From Fibrobacterota bacterium (GTDB taxonomy: Bacteria > Fibrobacterota > Chitinivibrionia > Chitinivibrionales > FEN-1185), in assembly GCA_003165595.1 (NCBI GenBank), contig PLWQ01000013.1, forward strand, positions 164,024 to 228,023: a stretch of DNA of 64,000 bases, read 5' to 3'. Made by a program: the position numbers and the translations under genes. This document shows, in pieces, positions 26,376 to 36,760 of the stretch. Below the pieces are notes generated by a model, which worked only from the letters and a program-made list of their open reading frames with translations, had not been told where the DNA came from and searched no databases. Position 1 is the first letter of the stretch; each line of letters begins with the position of its first letter.

Positions 26376-27418
26376 CAGGGCGTAATCGGGTTCTTAAGGG
26401 CAACCTGTATCATCACGTCGATAAGTTCCTTGTACGATCCGCCGGCCGCCTTGAACGATTTAGGAAGGAGCGAATTCGCCGTGAGCCCGGGCAGCGAGTT
26501 GAGTTCGAGCACATACAGAACGCCGTCCTCGTCCAGAATCATGTCGGTGCGCGACACGCCGCGGCACGACAGCAGGTTATGGCAGCGCAGCGCCAGTTCT
26601 TGTATCTGGCCGATCAATTTCTTGCTGCGGTGAATCGGAACGATCTCTTCGGATCCGCCATCTTCGTACTTTGCCTTGAAGCTGAAGTAGTTGCCCTTGA
26701 GGGGCCGGATTTCTATGGGCGGCAGCGCCTGCACCGTGCCGTCGGGCATCTCAAGAACCGGACACGTAAATTCCGGCCCCCTGATCCCTTTTTCCACGAG
26801 GATGTCCGGAGAATACTTCTGGAATTCTTCTATCTTGGTGCCCAGCCCGGCGCCGCAATCGACGCGCGTCATGAGCCTGCTCGAACCCGATTGCGGGCAC
26901 TTGACATACATGGGATAGCTGAACCTGTCGGCCAGGAATTTCCAAGTAACTTCCGGATGCCTTTTTCCCGCAATATGGAACGGGGGAGTCTTGATGCCGT
27001 TTTGCTCGAGCACGAACTTGGTTGCAATCTTGTTCATGGCCAGGGCGCTGGCAAACACGCCCGACCCGGTGTAGGGAACCATGAGCGTATCCAGATATCC
27101 CTGCAGGATTCCGTCCTCGCCAAATGAACCGTGAACTGCGAGAAACGCGACGTCGCAATTTTTCCACACCGCTTCGGATGCATAGGGTTTGAATGGACCC
27201 TTGAAGCGCTTGCTCGTTGCGACAGAGACCAGTTCGTCTTCGGTGGGGATGCGCTTTGACGCATCGCAGCAGTAAAATTCCTGATCGATGGTGATAACGA
27301 CCGCGGTGGGACTGTAGCGCCTCCGGTTGATGTTTTTGAGCACTTCCCGGCCCGACAACAGAGAAATTTCGTGTTCGGCCGACGGCCCGCCCATGACGAC
27401 ATTTACGCGGATAGGCAT
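26375..27418 (-). CDS. ddl: D-alanine--D-alanine ligase
   Basis: The protein has about 347 residues and the ATP-grasp fold of Ddl. The N-terminal domain holds [19 protein letters not shown] with the conserved GG-SAEHE motif and [19 protein letters not shown]. The central lobe contains [20 protein letters not shown], and the catalytic end has [20 protein letters not shown], with the Glu-Asn pair that binds magnesium. It makes the D-Ala-D-Ala dipeptide for peptidoglycan in the cytoplasm. I chose the ATG at 27418; it overlaps the 3' end of the glycyl-tRNA synthetase gene by 16 bases. The longer frame from 27460 is unlikely. Confidence 0.93.
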   Translation of the reverse strand: MPIRVNVVMGGPSAEHEISLLSGREVLKNINRRRYSPTAVVITIDQEFYCCDASKRIPTEDELVSVATSKRFKGPFKPYASEAVWKNCDVAFLAVHGSFGEDGILQGYLDTLMVPYTGSGVFASALAMNKIATKFVLEQNGIKTPPFHIAGKRHPEVTWKFLADRFSYPMYVKCPQSGSSRLMTRVDCGAGLGTKIEEFQKYSPDILVEKGIRGPEFTCPVLEMPDGTVQALPPIEIRPLKGNYFSFKAKYEDGGSEEIVPIHRSKKLIGQIQELALRCHNLLSCRGVSRTDMILDEDGVLYVLELNSLPGLTANSLLPKSFKAAGGSYKELIDVMIQVALKNPITP

Positions 27419-28740
27419 AGGTTTGCTTCCTTTATTTTCTTGCCGATGACTTCCACGCACTGCGTTGCCGCAATGCGGTATTGTTCACGGGAATCGCGCT
27501 CACGCACGGTGACCGTGTCGTCCTGAATCGACTGGCCGTCTACCGTAATGCAATAGGGAGTGCCGGCTTCGTCCTGGCGCGCATATCGCCTGCCGATGGA
27601 CGAATTGAGGTCGAACGAAGATCGAACCGAATTGTCCAGCAGGTCCCGGTAGATTTTTTCCGCTTTTTCGGGCATTCCCTCGCGCTTCACGAGCGGGAGG
27701 ACCGCCGCCTTGATGGGCGCGAGGCTCGGATGAAAATGCAGCACGGTGCGTGCATTATCGCCTTCACCGTCCACGTCGTAGGCGTCAACAAGGAAAGCGA
27801 GGGTGGCGCGGTCGGCGCCGGCAGCGGGCTCTATCACAAAGGGGAACATATGCTGCTTGGTTTCTTCATCGAAAAATGCAAGGCTCTTGCCGCTCGCGGT
27901 CGAATGCTGCTTGAGGTCGAAATCGGTGCGGTTTGCAATCCCTTCGAGCTCACTCCAGCCGAACGGAAACTTGTATTCCACGTCGACGCAGGCCTTGGCA
28001 TAATGGGCGAGTTCGTCTTTTGCGTGGTCGCGCAACCGCAGGTTGTCGGGCTTGATGCCGAGGGACTTGTACCATGCAAGCCGCTTGTCCCGCCAGTAGT
28101 CGTACCATTTCACGTCTTCTTCGGGCGGGACAAAGAATTCCATCTCCATTTGCTCGAATTCCCTGGTTCGATAGGTAAAGTTGCCGGGCGTGATTTCGTT
28201 GCGGAAGCTTTTGCCGATTTGCGCTATGCCGAACGGCGGTTTGAGACGCGCAGCCTGCTGGACATTGAGGAAATTGACGAAAATGCCCTGGGCGGTTTCG
28301 GGCCGCATATACACCACTGCCGAATTGTCTTCGAGCGGACCCATGAACGTTTTGAACATCAGGTTGAATTTTCTCACCTCCGTGAGCTCGCCGCCGCACT
28401 TGGGACATTTCTTGAGATCGGTGAGATGGTCGGCGCGGAAACGCTCTTTGCAGGATTTGCAGTCCACAAGCGGGTCCGTAAAGCCGGCAAGATGGCCCGA
28501 CGCTTCCCAGACTTTGGGGTGCATGAGAATGGCAGCATCAAGGCCGACAATGTCTCGGCGGTTGGTTACCATCGCCTTCCACCATGCTTCCTTGACATTG
28601 CGCTTGAGCTCGACGCCCAAGGGACCGTAGTCCCAGCAGCTGGAGAGGCCGCCGTAGATTTCGCTCGACTGGAAAATAAACCCGCGTCTTTTGCACAGGG
28701 AGACGATTGTCGACATAAGATCCGGAGGTTTTGAAGCCAT
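27403..28740 (-). CDS. glyS: glycyl-tRNA synthetase, homodimeric type
   Basis: This 445-residue class II enzyme belongs to the alpha-2 glycyl-tRNA synthetases, not the split alpha/beta form. It has the class opening [20 protein letters not shown], the motif-2 block [21 protein letters not shown], and a motif 3 region with [15 protein letters not shown] four-cysteine knuckle (CKSCKERF and CPKCGG) near residues 95-120 may bind zinc. The C-terminal anticodon-binding domain is present ([18 protein letters not shown]). It charges tRNAGly with glycine. It is encoded 35 bases after purC. Confidence 0.96.
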   Translation of the reverse strand: MASKPPDLMSTIVSLCKRRGFIFQSSEIYGGLSSCWDYGPLGVELKRNVKEAWWKAMVTNRRDIVGLDAAILMHPKVWEASGHLAGFTDPLVDCKSCKERFRADHLTDLKKCPKCGGELTEVRKFNLMFKTFMGPLEDNSAVVYMRPETAQGIFVNFLNVQQAARLKPPFGIAQIGKSFRNEITPGNFTYRTREFEQMEMEFFVPPEEDVKWYDYWRDKRLAWYKSLGIKPDNLRLRDHAKDELAHYAKACVDVEYKFPFGWSELEGIANRTDFDLKQHSTASGKSLAFFDEETKQHMFPFVIEPAAGADRATLAFLVDAYDVDGEGDNARTVLHFHPSLAPIKAAVLPLVKREGMPEKAEKIYRDLLDNSVRSSFDLNSSIGRRYARQDEAGTPYCITVDGQSIQDDTVTVRERDSREQYRIAATQCVEVIGKKIKEANLCLSA

Positions 28741-28775
28741 TATAAAATCCTTTAATGCAAAGATGTAAGACGTTG

Positions 28776-29747
28776 CTATCTTGTTAGATACGGCCCAAGG
28801 TTGTTGGCGAGGCGCTGTTGCATGGGCATGGAGGCGTCAACCTCAAAATCCATGCCTGTTATCATTTCGTACAACTGGATATACCGGTGCGAAAGTTCGA
28901 CCACTAGCTCCCTGGGAGCCTGGGGCAGCACGGCGTCTTTGTACGGATCGCAATGTTCCTTGAACCAGAGCCGCAGGAATTCCTTGTCGATGTTTTCCGG
29001 TTCCTGTTTGTTCGCGATTCGTTGTTTGAAGGAGTCCTTGAGCCAGTACCGTGAAGAATCGGGAGTGTGAATCTCATCAATCAACAGAATTGTACCCTTG
29101 TCGTCCATGCCGAATTCGTATTTGGTGTCAACAAGGATCAGGCCGTTCTGGTCGGCAATGTTCGTGCCGCGTTGAAACAGCGCAAGCACGATGTTCTCAA
29201 GCTGCTTCCAGGTTTTTTCTTCGATGATGCCCCTGCCGACTATGTCGGCCGCCGAGATCGATTCATCGTGCTGGTCCGATTTTGTGGTAGGCGTGAGGAT
29301 GGGTTTCTCGAATTTCTGGTTCTTGGTCATGCCATCGGAAAGCACGTTGCCGCATATGGTGCGCAGGCCCTTGGAATACAGCGTCCATGCGGATGTGTCC
29401 GTAGAACCCGTGAGATAGCCCCGCACAACGAATTCCACGGGAAACACCTTGCATTTCTTTGCCACGGTCACGTTCGGGTCCGGAATTTCGATCACCGCAT
29501 TTGAAACGATATCCCGAGTATTGTCAAACCAGAATGAGCTCACCTGGTTAAGAACCTGGCCTTTGTACGGTATGGACGCGAGGATGCGGTCGAACGCGCT
29601 TTGACGGTCCGTAGTAATGAGCAGCATCCTGTCGCCAAGGTCGTAGGTGTCGCGGACTTTGCCCTTCTTCCTGTTAGGCAACCCGAGAAATGATGTATCG
29701 TCAAGGCAGTTGGCCAGGTTCTTTTCGATAAGTTCTCTTGAAATCAT
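28776..29747 (-). CDS. purC: phosphoribosylaminoimidazole-succinocarboxamide synthase
   Basis: A protein of about 323 residues starting [17 protein letters not shown]. It has [20 protein letters not shown] and [19 protein letters not shown], the ATP-binding core of SAICAR synthase, and [18 protein letters not shown] plus [20 protein letters not shown], both family hallmarks. The length is closer to the longer fungal-like form than to the 237-residue bacterial one. It makes SAICAR from CAIR and aspartate in purine synthesis. The longer frame upstream of 29747 has no support. It leads the operon with glyS, ddl and tsaB. Confidence 0.94.
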   Translation of the reverse strand: MISRELIEKNLANCLDDTSFLGLPNRKKGKVRDTYDLGDRMLLITTDRQSAFDRILASIPYKGQVLNQVSSFWFDNTRDIVSNAVIEIPDPNVTVAKKCKVFPVEFVVRGYLTGSTDTSAWTLYSKGLRTICGNVLSDGMTKNQKFEKPILTPTTKSDQHDESISAADIVGRGIIEEKTWKQLENIVLALFQRGTNIADQNGLILVDTKYEFGMDDKGTILLIDEIHTPDSSRYWLKDSFKQRIANKQEPENIDKEFLRLWFKEHCDPYKDAVLPQAPRELVVELSHRYIQLYEMITGMDFEVDASMPMQQRLANNLGPYLTR

Positions 29748-29800
29748 GAGCCGGTCTCGTGTTTCGGTTGCTGGTTGAGTCTCGGGAAAAAAAAGCGGTA

Positions 29801-29823
29801 AAACTATTGATCCAAAATAGTTT
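29801..29823. promoter_or_regulatory. palindrome upstream of purC
   Basis: AAACTATT and AATAGTTT form perfect 8-base arms around a 7-base spacer, 54 bases before the purC start. Its position fits an operator, but the sequence is unlike the classic PurR box, so the regulator is unknown. Confidence 0.35.
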
Positions 29824-29933
29824 ATGTCGGTGGAAGGGGTAAAGGAATGCAAGGCTGCGGTTTGTCCTGATGATAATTGCGGCGCTCGCAATGCATCTTA
29901 CGAATTTGCTTTCAATGTTATTTTGAGCATGGG

Positions 29934-30004
29934 TGTCATCGCGAGCGCAGCGTGGCGATCTCGTACGGTTGAGATTGCTTCGTCGCGGACTCCTCGCAAT
30001 GACA
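29934..30004. repeat. REP-like hairpin, copy B of the CGCAATGACA family
   Basis: TGTCATCGCGAG (29934-29945) and CTCGCAATGACA (29993-30004) are near-perfect inverted arms with one mismatch. Inside them GCGATCTC and GAGATTGC pair again. This is a known type of repeat that occurs scattered in many genomes. The 497-base gap between purC and the TPR gene holds this element and the palindrome; no gene is seen there. Confidence 0.7.
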
Positions 30005-30244
30005 TGCGGTCAACTTGAATGCCAATCAGAATAGGCTGTGATCAGGCTGCGGGGCGGCCTCAGGAGGCGCATCAGTTGTTTGGCTGTTGCGCCGCGCGAA
30101 GCGGTTAAACGCTGCTTTCTGCCGGATTTCGATCACCATCTAACCGACAAAACTATTTTTTGTCATGTCCGGGTGACCGTATTGATGGGGCCATTGCGGC
30201 AACGTGAACACGAGCAACCTTTTCCCGGATATTTGCTCTAATAG

Positions 30245-32146
30245 ATGAGGCCAATCATGAGCTTTAGAGTTCTCATCAAGAACTGTGATGACCCAGCCGC
30301 CAGGGTTCGAATTGCCGAACTGGCTGCCCGGCTGTCGGGCGCATCAGCTGAAACAGTACTCACTGGCTGGGGCAAGGACTCTATTTACATCTATGGAGAG
30401 CCGGACTACCGGAAGGCGTTGGAAACGAAGCGGCAACTTCAGGCCTTGGGCGCGGAGGTCAGATTAGTGGACGACGATGCGGAAGCCCCGGACGAAGCCG
30501 GGGAGATGAAAATTGACAATGAGGAAGACGGTCGAATCCTGAGCGACGAAGAATATGTTCGCGCCCTCAACGCGCGCAGCGACATCTTCTTTCTGGAAAA
30601 AGGCGCAAAGCTGCGGAATATCGAATCCGCCGCTTTGGCAATCGGTATACTGGCCGGCGTTTGGATAACCACTGTCCCGCAGAAGCGGATTGCTCCGGAC
30701 TTCTTTCAGACCATCCGGAACGAACGAAAAGCAACCCTATATCACGGTCAGGAATTACCGGAACCCCCCGTTGATAGCTTGGCGGAAGAAATGCCCGAAG
30801 AAAGAACGGCGTCTTTGCCAGCCTACATTGACCGAGCCGACCTCGGTCAGACGCAAAAACCGTTTGTGTCGAGGCATGCTTCGCTCAGACAACGCAAGAA
30901 AAGTACCGGCGCCAGGCCTGAATCCGGCACAATCACAATGCATGACCTCGTGGGCTCGCCGGTGAGAGCCAGGCCGCCGGCTGCACCTCTGTCTGCCGCC
31001 ACCGGCGTTGCGGGAGACACAGCAACGCCGCAGTTTCGAATTCTCCTAAGTCAGGGCAATAGCCTGGAGAAACAGGGGAAACACGCCGATGCTCTTGCCG
31101 CGTTTCGAAGCGCGCTTAGACGGGATCCCCGCAATTCCCTCGCTCTTGGCGGGATCGGGGACGTGTTTCTGCACATAGGATTCCTGGACTCCGCCGAATT
31201 TGCCTACGATTCGGCACTTTCGGCAAATCCAAAGAATCCAATTGCCCACAATGGGCTTGGGTCCGTTCGGTATTACAATTCCGACATGGCTGCAAATCCT
31301 CACTGGGACGACCGCATGAAAATATCCGACCCCAAGCGATACATCAAAGCCCAGTTCGACAGCGCCATTGCGGAATACACGGCCGCGTTTTCGCTCGACA
31401 GCTCCTACGTCGAAGCATTGACAAATCGGGGGGTGCTCCGCGACATCCACGGCCAGGCCGACAGCGCGATACGTGATTACAGCCTCGCCATTCGCATTAA
31501 CCCTTCGTATGCGGACGCATTTTGCAAAAGGGCGTCAACATACAAATCCACGGGCAAACTCAAGGAAGCCATCGCCGATTATACCGCTGCAATTAAACTC
31601 GGACCGGGCTCCTATATTTTCGACCCGCCTCTGCACTTTGCAAATGCCTTCTACGGCCGGGGGCTCGTGCGCCACAAAGCCGGCGACTTCACCGGCGCCA
31701 TTGCGGATTTCGACAGTTGCCTTGCCATCTCTCCGAATCATGCGCTGGCGCTTTTGAACAAGGGAATCGCCTTTGCAGACCAGCTTCGACTGGACAGCGC
31801 AATTGCACAATACACCAAGGCCATCGCCCTACTCTCGCCCCTCGAATACGCAGGCGCGCAGGGCCTGGCATTTTTGCACAGGGGAACCGCGTACAAGAAT
31901 CTGGGAAAGTACGACGCTGCAATTTCCGATTATGCCAGGGCGTTTAAATTCCCCGGACTGGCGGCGCGATCGTGCTGGCGGCTTGCCGAATGCTGCTGCC
32001 TCAAACATGATACGGCAAACGCGATTTCCTGGCTCAACAAGGCTGTTTCCAACGGGTTCTCCGATTTTGCCGCGTGGAAAAGGGACAAGGATTTGTCGGA
32101 GTTGTGGAAGGATAAGGATTTTTTGGAGATAGTGGGGAAGAGGTAA
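30245..32146 (+). CDS. TPR repeat protein with a transmembrane segment and small N-terminal domain
   Basis: The 633-residue protein begins with a domain of about 75 residues (FRVLIKNCDDPAARVRIAEL to LQALGAEVRLVDDDA) whose alpha-beta pattern and ALGAEV ending recall the C-terminal domain of ribosomal protein L7/L12. That resemblance is by eye. A hydrophobic segment follows (SAALAIGILAGVWITTVP, about residues 128-145), then a long polar linker and from residue 270 about eight TPR units (ALAAFRSALRRDPRNSLALG, AIADYTAAIKLGPGSYIF). It probably scaffolds a periplasmic assembly. An ATG four codons downstream (MSFRVLIK) is an alternative start. Confidence 0.82.
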   Translation: MRPIMSFRVLIKNCDDPAARVRIAELAARLSGASAETVLTGWGKDSIYIYGEPDYRKALETKRQLQALGAEVRLVDDDAEAPDEAGEMKIDNEEDGRILSDEEYVRALNARSDIFFLEKGAKLRNIESAALAIGILAGVWITTVPQKRIAPDFFQTIRNERKATLYHGQELPEPPVDSLAEEMPEERTASLPAYIDRADLGQTQKPFVSRHASLRQRKKSTGARPESGTITMHDLVGSPVRARPPAAPLSAATGVAGDTATPQFRILLSQGNSLEKQGKHADALAAFRSALRRDPRNSLALGGIGDVFLHIGFLDSAEFAYDSALSANPKNPIAHNGLGSVRYYNSDMAANPHWDDRMKISDPKRYIKAQFDSAIAEYTAAFSLDSSYVEALTNRGVLRDIHGQADSAIRDYSLAIRINPSYADAFCKRASTYKSTGKLKEAIADYTAAIKLGPGSYIFDPPLHFANAFYGRGLVRHKAGDFTGAIADFDSCLAISPNHALALLNKGIAFADQLRLDSAIAQYTKAIALLSPLEYAGAQGLAFLHRGTAYKNLGKYDAAISDYARAFKFPGLAARSCWRLAECCCLKHDTANAISWLNKAVSNGFSDFAAWKRDKDLSELWKDKDFLEIVGKR

Positions 32147-32221
32147 TAATTGACATTTGTCCAAAGCACAGTCAGGTTAGGTTTGGAAAAATTCAAGATT
32201 AAATTCAAAGTCAAGAGTTGG

Positions 32222-32239
32222 TAAGGGCTCCGCCCTTAA
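32222..32239. repeat. short hairpin TAAGGGC/GCCCTTA
   Basis: Seven-base arms TAAGGGC and GCCCTTA flank the loop TCC, 76 bases after the TPR gene. There is no T-run, so it resembles the other short intergenic hairpins here rather than a strong terminator. Confidence 0.45.
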
Positions 32240-32392
32240 GATCCCGCTTCAGTCACGTCGTCTCTCCCAAATTTGTCACCTCACCCACGAAACATGTATC
32301 TTCACTAGCGACCGTGCAGTCTGCATATGGGTTAAACGAACTCTGGAATTTGTCACCGTAGTTGCGGGAAAGTCCGGCTTGGAGCCTGCGAA

Positions 32393-35300
32393 ATGAAGAC
32401 CCTTGGAATTTGCTTTGGCGCGACGTCGGTCCAGTTTGCAATAGTAAATGGCGACTCCGAATTCAAGACTGTTGAACAATCCGGCCGCATGGTACACGAA
32501 GGTGATCCCGGCCGAAAGCTTCGGGAACTGCTGGATCGTCTCGATTTGTTCGACATAGACCGCATTGCCGTCACCGGGCGGAGCTTCCGGTCCGGCGTGG
32601 CGCTCACCGGCATTTCCGAGCCTGAGGCGATTGAGGCGGCGCTCCGGGAGGATTTCCGTGATACGCCGTTTCCGAATCTGGTGGTTTCGCTGGGCGGCGA
32701 GACGCAATTGGTGTACAAGCTTGGCGAACAGGGCGGGATTGCATCGGTTCATTCCGGCAACAAATGCGCCTCGGGCACGGGCGAATTCTTCCTGCAACAG
32801 ATTCGGCGGATGGGATTATCGCTCGAAACCGCCGTTTCGCTTGCGCAGAAGGGCACGCCGCACAAGATTGCGGGCCGGTGCAGCGTTTTCTGCAAGAGCG
32901 ATTGCACGCATGCGCTTAACAAAGGTGAGCCCATCGAGAATATCACCGCGGGCCTGTGCACCATGGTCGCGGACAAAATCACCGACCTCATCAAGGACCT
33001 GCCCTGCGAGAGGGTGATGCTCGTGGGCGGCGGTTCGCTCAATACGGCGGTTGTGAAGATCCTGGGCGGGCGATTCGCGTCGCTCGTGACGCCCGAAACC
33101 GCCTCATTCTATGAAGCCTACGGGGCTGCGCTGTGGGCTTTTGCCAACCCGTGCCGGGCCGTTCCCGGAAACAGGAGCGACCTCGCGCACGGCTCGGCAA
33201 CCGGCTTCGGTTGTCATCCTCCGCTTTCCGAATCGGAACATCTTGTCCAGTTCAAACAGCCTGTGCGCGACTCGTTCGACCCGGCGGCCGAATACGTCCT
33301 TGGACTTGACGTCGGTTCCACCACCACCAAGGCCGTGCTGATGAACCGCGACTCCAAACGGATCTCAACTTCGGTGTATCTGCGCACAAGCGGGAATCCT
33401 GTTGAAGCCTCCAGGAAATGCTATGCCGCGATTCTTGCTTCCGTCGGAAATTGTGGTGCGTCAATCGTGGGGCTCGGCGTCACCGGGTCGGGCCGGCAGA
33501 TTGCGGGACTGCACGCGCTCACCGCAAACGTAATCAACGAGATAATCGCCCATGCCACTGCCGCTGCCCATTTCGACAAGGACGTGGACACGATTTTCGA
33601 AATAGGGGGCCAGGACGCGAAATATACGTATCTTACCGGAGGCGTCCCTTCCGATTACGCAATGAATGAGGCATGCAGCGCAGGCACAGGTTCGTTCCTG
33701 GAGGAATCTGCTCTCGAATCCCTGAATGTGAAAATGGAGGACATCGGCGGCCTGGCGCTTGCCGGATGCGCGCCTCCCAATTTCACCGATCAGTGCGCCG
33801 CATTCATCTCAAGCGACATCAAACTGGCGGGCCAGCAGGGGACAAGCAGGAACAACATTCTTGCCGGGCTGGTGTATTCCATCTGCCTCAACTACCTCAA
33901 TCGCGTCAAGGGTTCGCGGCCTGTGGGCAGGAAGATCTTTATGCAGGGCGGTGTATGCTACAACAAGGCCGTGCCCGTTGCCATGGCCTCGTTGCTCAAG
34001 ACGCAAATCGTGGTTCCGCCGGATCCCGGTCTCATGGGCGCGCTGGGTGTGGCGCTTGAAACGGACAGCCGTTTGCGTTTGGGACTGAGCGAGCCCATGC
34101 ATTTCGACCTGGCCGAGCTCGCCGGACGCCAGGCTGTTCGAGAGGGCAGCTTTGTATGCGCAGGCGGCAGGGAAAAATGCGACAGGAAATGCGAGATCGC
34201 AAAGATCCGCATTGCAGGAACCGTGCATCCGTTCGGCGGAACATGCAACCGGTACTACAACCTTCGCCTCAAGTCCGAAATCGTTACCGAAGGATTGGAT
34301 CTTGTCGCGGTTCGAGAAAGGCTCCTGTTCGAGACGTACGGCGTTGCCCCTGTACGTGAGCCGCGTCACCAGCATACCGTCGGATTGTGCCGTTCGTTTC
34401 TGACGCATTCCCTCTACCCGCTGTACTCACATTTTTTTGCGGGAATGGGGTATGCCGTGGTACTCTCCGACGAAGTGGATCCCGAAGGCATTTCGCGCAT
34501 CGAGTCGGCCTATTGCCTGCCCGCCGAAATCACACACGGAAGTTTTTTCAACCTTCTCAAGAAGAACCTCGATTACATATTTGTCCCGCACGTGATGCAG
34601 GTGCCTGTGAAGAACGTACCGACGTACAGCCGGTTATGCGTATTTGTCCAGGGAGAGTCGTATTTCCTCAAAACCACGTTCCGTAAGGAGATCGACAATT
34701 CGCCCACGGTGGTGCTTTCACCCATCCTGCGCATGGGCAGGAACTATGAGCAGGCGAGGGCGCCGCTGTGCGCCATGGCAGCGAAGATGGGCATCGCCGA
34801 GTCGGCGGCTGCCAAGGCCTTCGATCATGCCTGCGCCATGCAGCGGGCCTTTGACACAAAACTGCGGCACGTGGGCGCGGAAACGCTGTCGTGGCTGGAT
34901 TCGCATCCGGAAACATTCGGCATCGTTTTGTTCGGCAGGCCGTACAACGCGTTTTCCTCCGATGCAAACATGGGCGTTCCGCACAAGACGGCCTCTCGCG
35001 GCCACCTGATTATTCCGCACGACATGCTGCCCACGGATCATTATGAGGTTGGTAAACAGATGTTCTGGGCAATGGGCCAAAAGATCATGAAGTCGGCCAA
35101 ATTCGTGCAACGGCATGACCGGCTTTTCGGCTTCTACGTCACGAATTTTTCCTGCGGCCCGGATTCGTTTCTCCTCACGTATTTTCGAAATCTCATGGGC
35201 GCAAAGCCGTCGCTCACGCTCGAACTCGATCAGCACACCGCGGACGCAGGTATCGACACCCGGATCGAGGCGGCTCTCGACATTATGAAGAGTTGGCAAA

Positions 35301-36712
35301 GGGCGCCTGCTGTCGGCCACCGCCGGACCTCCCGCGGATTTGTGCCTGCACGGGTCTCGTTTGAGGGCAAGGAGCTGCTTGTGCATGCGTCGGACGGCCG
35401 TGTGCGTTCCATTTTTGATCCCGATGTTGAGATTGTGTTGCCCTCCATGGGACGCTTTGCAACCGAGGGAACAGCGGCCGTGATGCGCGGCATCGGCATC
35501 AATGCCAGGGCGCTTCCGATTTCCGACAAGGAAATTCTGCTTGAAGGCAGGAAGAACACGTCGTGCAAAGAATGCCTGCCGTATATTCTCACCACCGGAT
35601 CGTTTCTCAAGTACCTTGCGACCCGTCCGTCGCAGGACAAAATCACGTTGTTCTTCATGGCTTCCGGCGGCGGTCCGTGCAGGCTCGGCCAGTATTGCAC
35701 GGCTTTGGATCAGCTCTTTGTGAGCCTTAAGATCTCCAACGCGGCAACGCTTCCTATGACAAACGAGAACGGATACGCGGGCCTGGGAAGCCGCGCGCTG
35801 CTGTCGTCGTCGCAGTCCATTTTGATTGCCGACGTCCTGTGCGACATCAGAAGCTTTCTCGCCGTTGCGGCAGTCAACAAGACAGCCGCGCTTGCGGCGC
35901 TGGAGGAATGCTGGCGCGATATTCTTGCCTATTTTGAAGGCAGGAACGGGAGGCATCTTTCGGCAGTGCTTGCATCGGTGAGCCGCAGGCTTGCGCTTGT
36001 TCCGCTTGCGCGGCGGCCGGGAGAGGTTCCCGTTGTCTCGCTTATCGGGGAAATATTCGTGCGCCACGACGAGTTCTCCAGGAAGAACATTGCCGAATAC
36101 CTGGAAAACCGGGGCATCATGGTGAAGATAGCTCCGGTCACCGAATACCTCGCCTACAGCAATTACGTTATCAACCAGGGGCTGGGGGAGAAGGAAATGT
36201 CGTTGGCCGAACAAATGAAAATGCATATCGTTGCCGGCGTGCAGGAGTGGTGGGAGCGCAGGATAAAGAGCGCGCTCGCAAAGAGCGGATGTTACGCCGG
36301 GGAAATGATACGCGTGGAAAAAACCATCGCGTCCGCCACGCATGTGATGAACGAAAACTTTCGCGGCGAATGCATCCTTACCGTTGGCCTGGGCCTGCGC
36401 GAAATCCTGCACGATTCATGCGGCGTGATATCGATCGGGCCGTTCGGCTGCATGCCGTCCCGTGTTGCCGAGGCCGTGCTCAAGAAAGAAATGAACGCGC
36501 AAGGCAAGGCGCGGATGAACGTATCCTTTTTCAATAAGAAATTGCTGGATCGGATTCCGGAGTTCCCTTTCCTGGCTGTAGAAACCGACGGCAGCCCGTT
36601 CCCGCAGCTTGTGGAGGCCAACCTCGAGGCGTTCGTGGTACAGGCCAAGCGAGTGCACGAGAAGATGAAGGAAGCCAAGGTACGGCATCGAGTGTTGGAT
36701 GGAGTGCGCTAA
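32393..36712 (+). CDS. large acyl-CoA dehydratase activase-related fusion protein
   Basis: At 1439 residues this is one of the long fused members of the BadF/BadG/BcrA/BcrD family. It has a first ASKHA ATPase-like domain (residues 1-270; CASGTGEFFLQQIRRMG), a second, more canonical one (about 300-560; LGLDVGSTTTKAVLM, FEIGGQDAKYTYL, NEACSAGTGSFLEE) and a C-terminal part of about 850 residues resembling the DUF2229/HgdB-like domains. Conserved cysteines include CDRKCEIAK and GGTCNRYYN, candidate iron-sulfur ligands. Activases pass ATP-driven electrons to 2-hydroxyacyl-CoA dehydratases; the partner of this fused type is not established. No dehydratase subunits are encoded nearby. Confidence 0.88.
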   Translation: MKTLGICFGATSVQFAIVNGDSEFKTVEQSGRMVHEGDPGRKLRELLDRLDLFDIDRIAVTGRSFRSGVALTGISEPEAIEAALREDFRDTPFPNLVVSLGGETQLVYKLGEQGGIASVHSGNKCASGTGEFFLQQIRRMGLSLETAVSLAQKGTPHKIAGRCSVFCKSDCTHALNKGEPIENITAGLCTMVADKITDLIKDLPCERVMLVGGGSLNTAVVKILGGRFASLVTPETASFYEAYGAALWAFANPCRAVPGNRSDLAHGSATGFGCHPPLSESEHLVQFKQPVRDSFDPAAEYVLGLDVGSTTTKAVLMNRDSKRISTSVYLRTSGNPVEASRKCYAAILASVGNCGASIVGLGVTGSGRQIAGLHALTANVINEIIAHATAAAHFDKDVDTIFEIGGQDAKYTYLTGGVPSDYAMNEACSAGTGSFLEESALESLNVKMEDIGGLALAGCAPPNFTDQCAAFISSDIKLAGQQGTSRNNILAGLVYSICLNYLNRVKGSRPVGRKIFMQGGVCYNKAVPVAMASLLKTQIVVPPDPGLMGALGVALETDSRLRLGLSEPMHFDLAELAGRQAVREGSFVCAGGREKCDRKCEIAKIRIAGTVHPFGGTCNRYYNLRLKSEIVTEGLDLVAVRERLLFETYGVAPVREPRHQHTVGLCRSFLTHSLYPLYSHFFAGMGYAVVLSDEVDPEGISRIESAYCLPAEITHGSFFNLLKKNLDYIFVPHVMQVPVKNVPTYSRLCVFVQGESYFLKTTFRKEIDNSPTVVLSPILRMGRNYEQARAPLCAMAAKMGIAESAAAKAFDHACAMQRAFDTKLRHVGAETLSWLDSHPETFGIVLFGRPYNAFSSDANMGVPHKTASRGHLIIPHDMLPTDHYEVGKQMFWAMGQKIMKSAKFVQRHDRLFGFYVTNFSCGPDSFLLTYFRNLMGAKPSLTLELDQHTADAGIDTRIEAALDIMKSWQRAPAVGHRRTSRGFVPARVSFEGKELLVHASDGRVRSIFDPDVEIVLPSMGRFATEGTAAVMRGIGINARALPISDKEILLEGRKNTSCKECLPYILTTGSFLKYLATRPSQDKITLFFMASGGGPCRLGQYCTALDQLFVSLKISNAATLPMTNENGYAGLGSRALLSSSQSILIADVLCDIRSFLAVAAVNKTAALAALEECWRDILAYFEGRNGRHLSAVLASVSRRLALVPLARRPGEVPVVSLIGEIFVRHDEFSRKNIAEYLENRGIMVKIAPVTEYLAYSNYVINQGLGEKEMSLAEQMKMHIVAGVQEWWERRIKSALAKSGCYAGEMIRVEKTIASATHVMNENFRGECILTVGLGLREILHDSCGVISIGPFGCMPSRVAEAVLKKEMNAQGKARMNVSFFNKKLLDRIPEFPFLAVETDGSPFPQLVEANLEAFVVQAKRVHEKMKEAKVRHRVLDGVR

Positions 36713-36760
36713 CCCGGTCAAGATAACCCGAAACTTGACGCGGTTTAGGTTTGAGTTTCT

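Noticed and set aside
27481-28734. 417-codon open frame antisense to glycyl-tRNA synthetase
   Set aside because: It mirrors a certain gene codon by codon, shows no protein family and no start signal. It is a by-product of GC-rich codon use.
30300-30330. GGTTCGAATTGCC string resembling a tRNA T-loop
   Set aside because: It lies inside a coding frame and no acceptor or anticodon stem can be drawn around it.
34718-36412. 564-codon open frame antisense to the activase fusion
   Set aside because: The forward frame has clear domains; the reverse product is rich in His, Arg and Gln without motifs.
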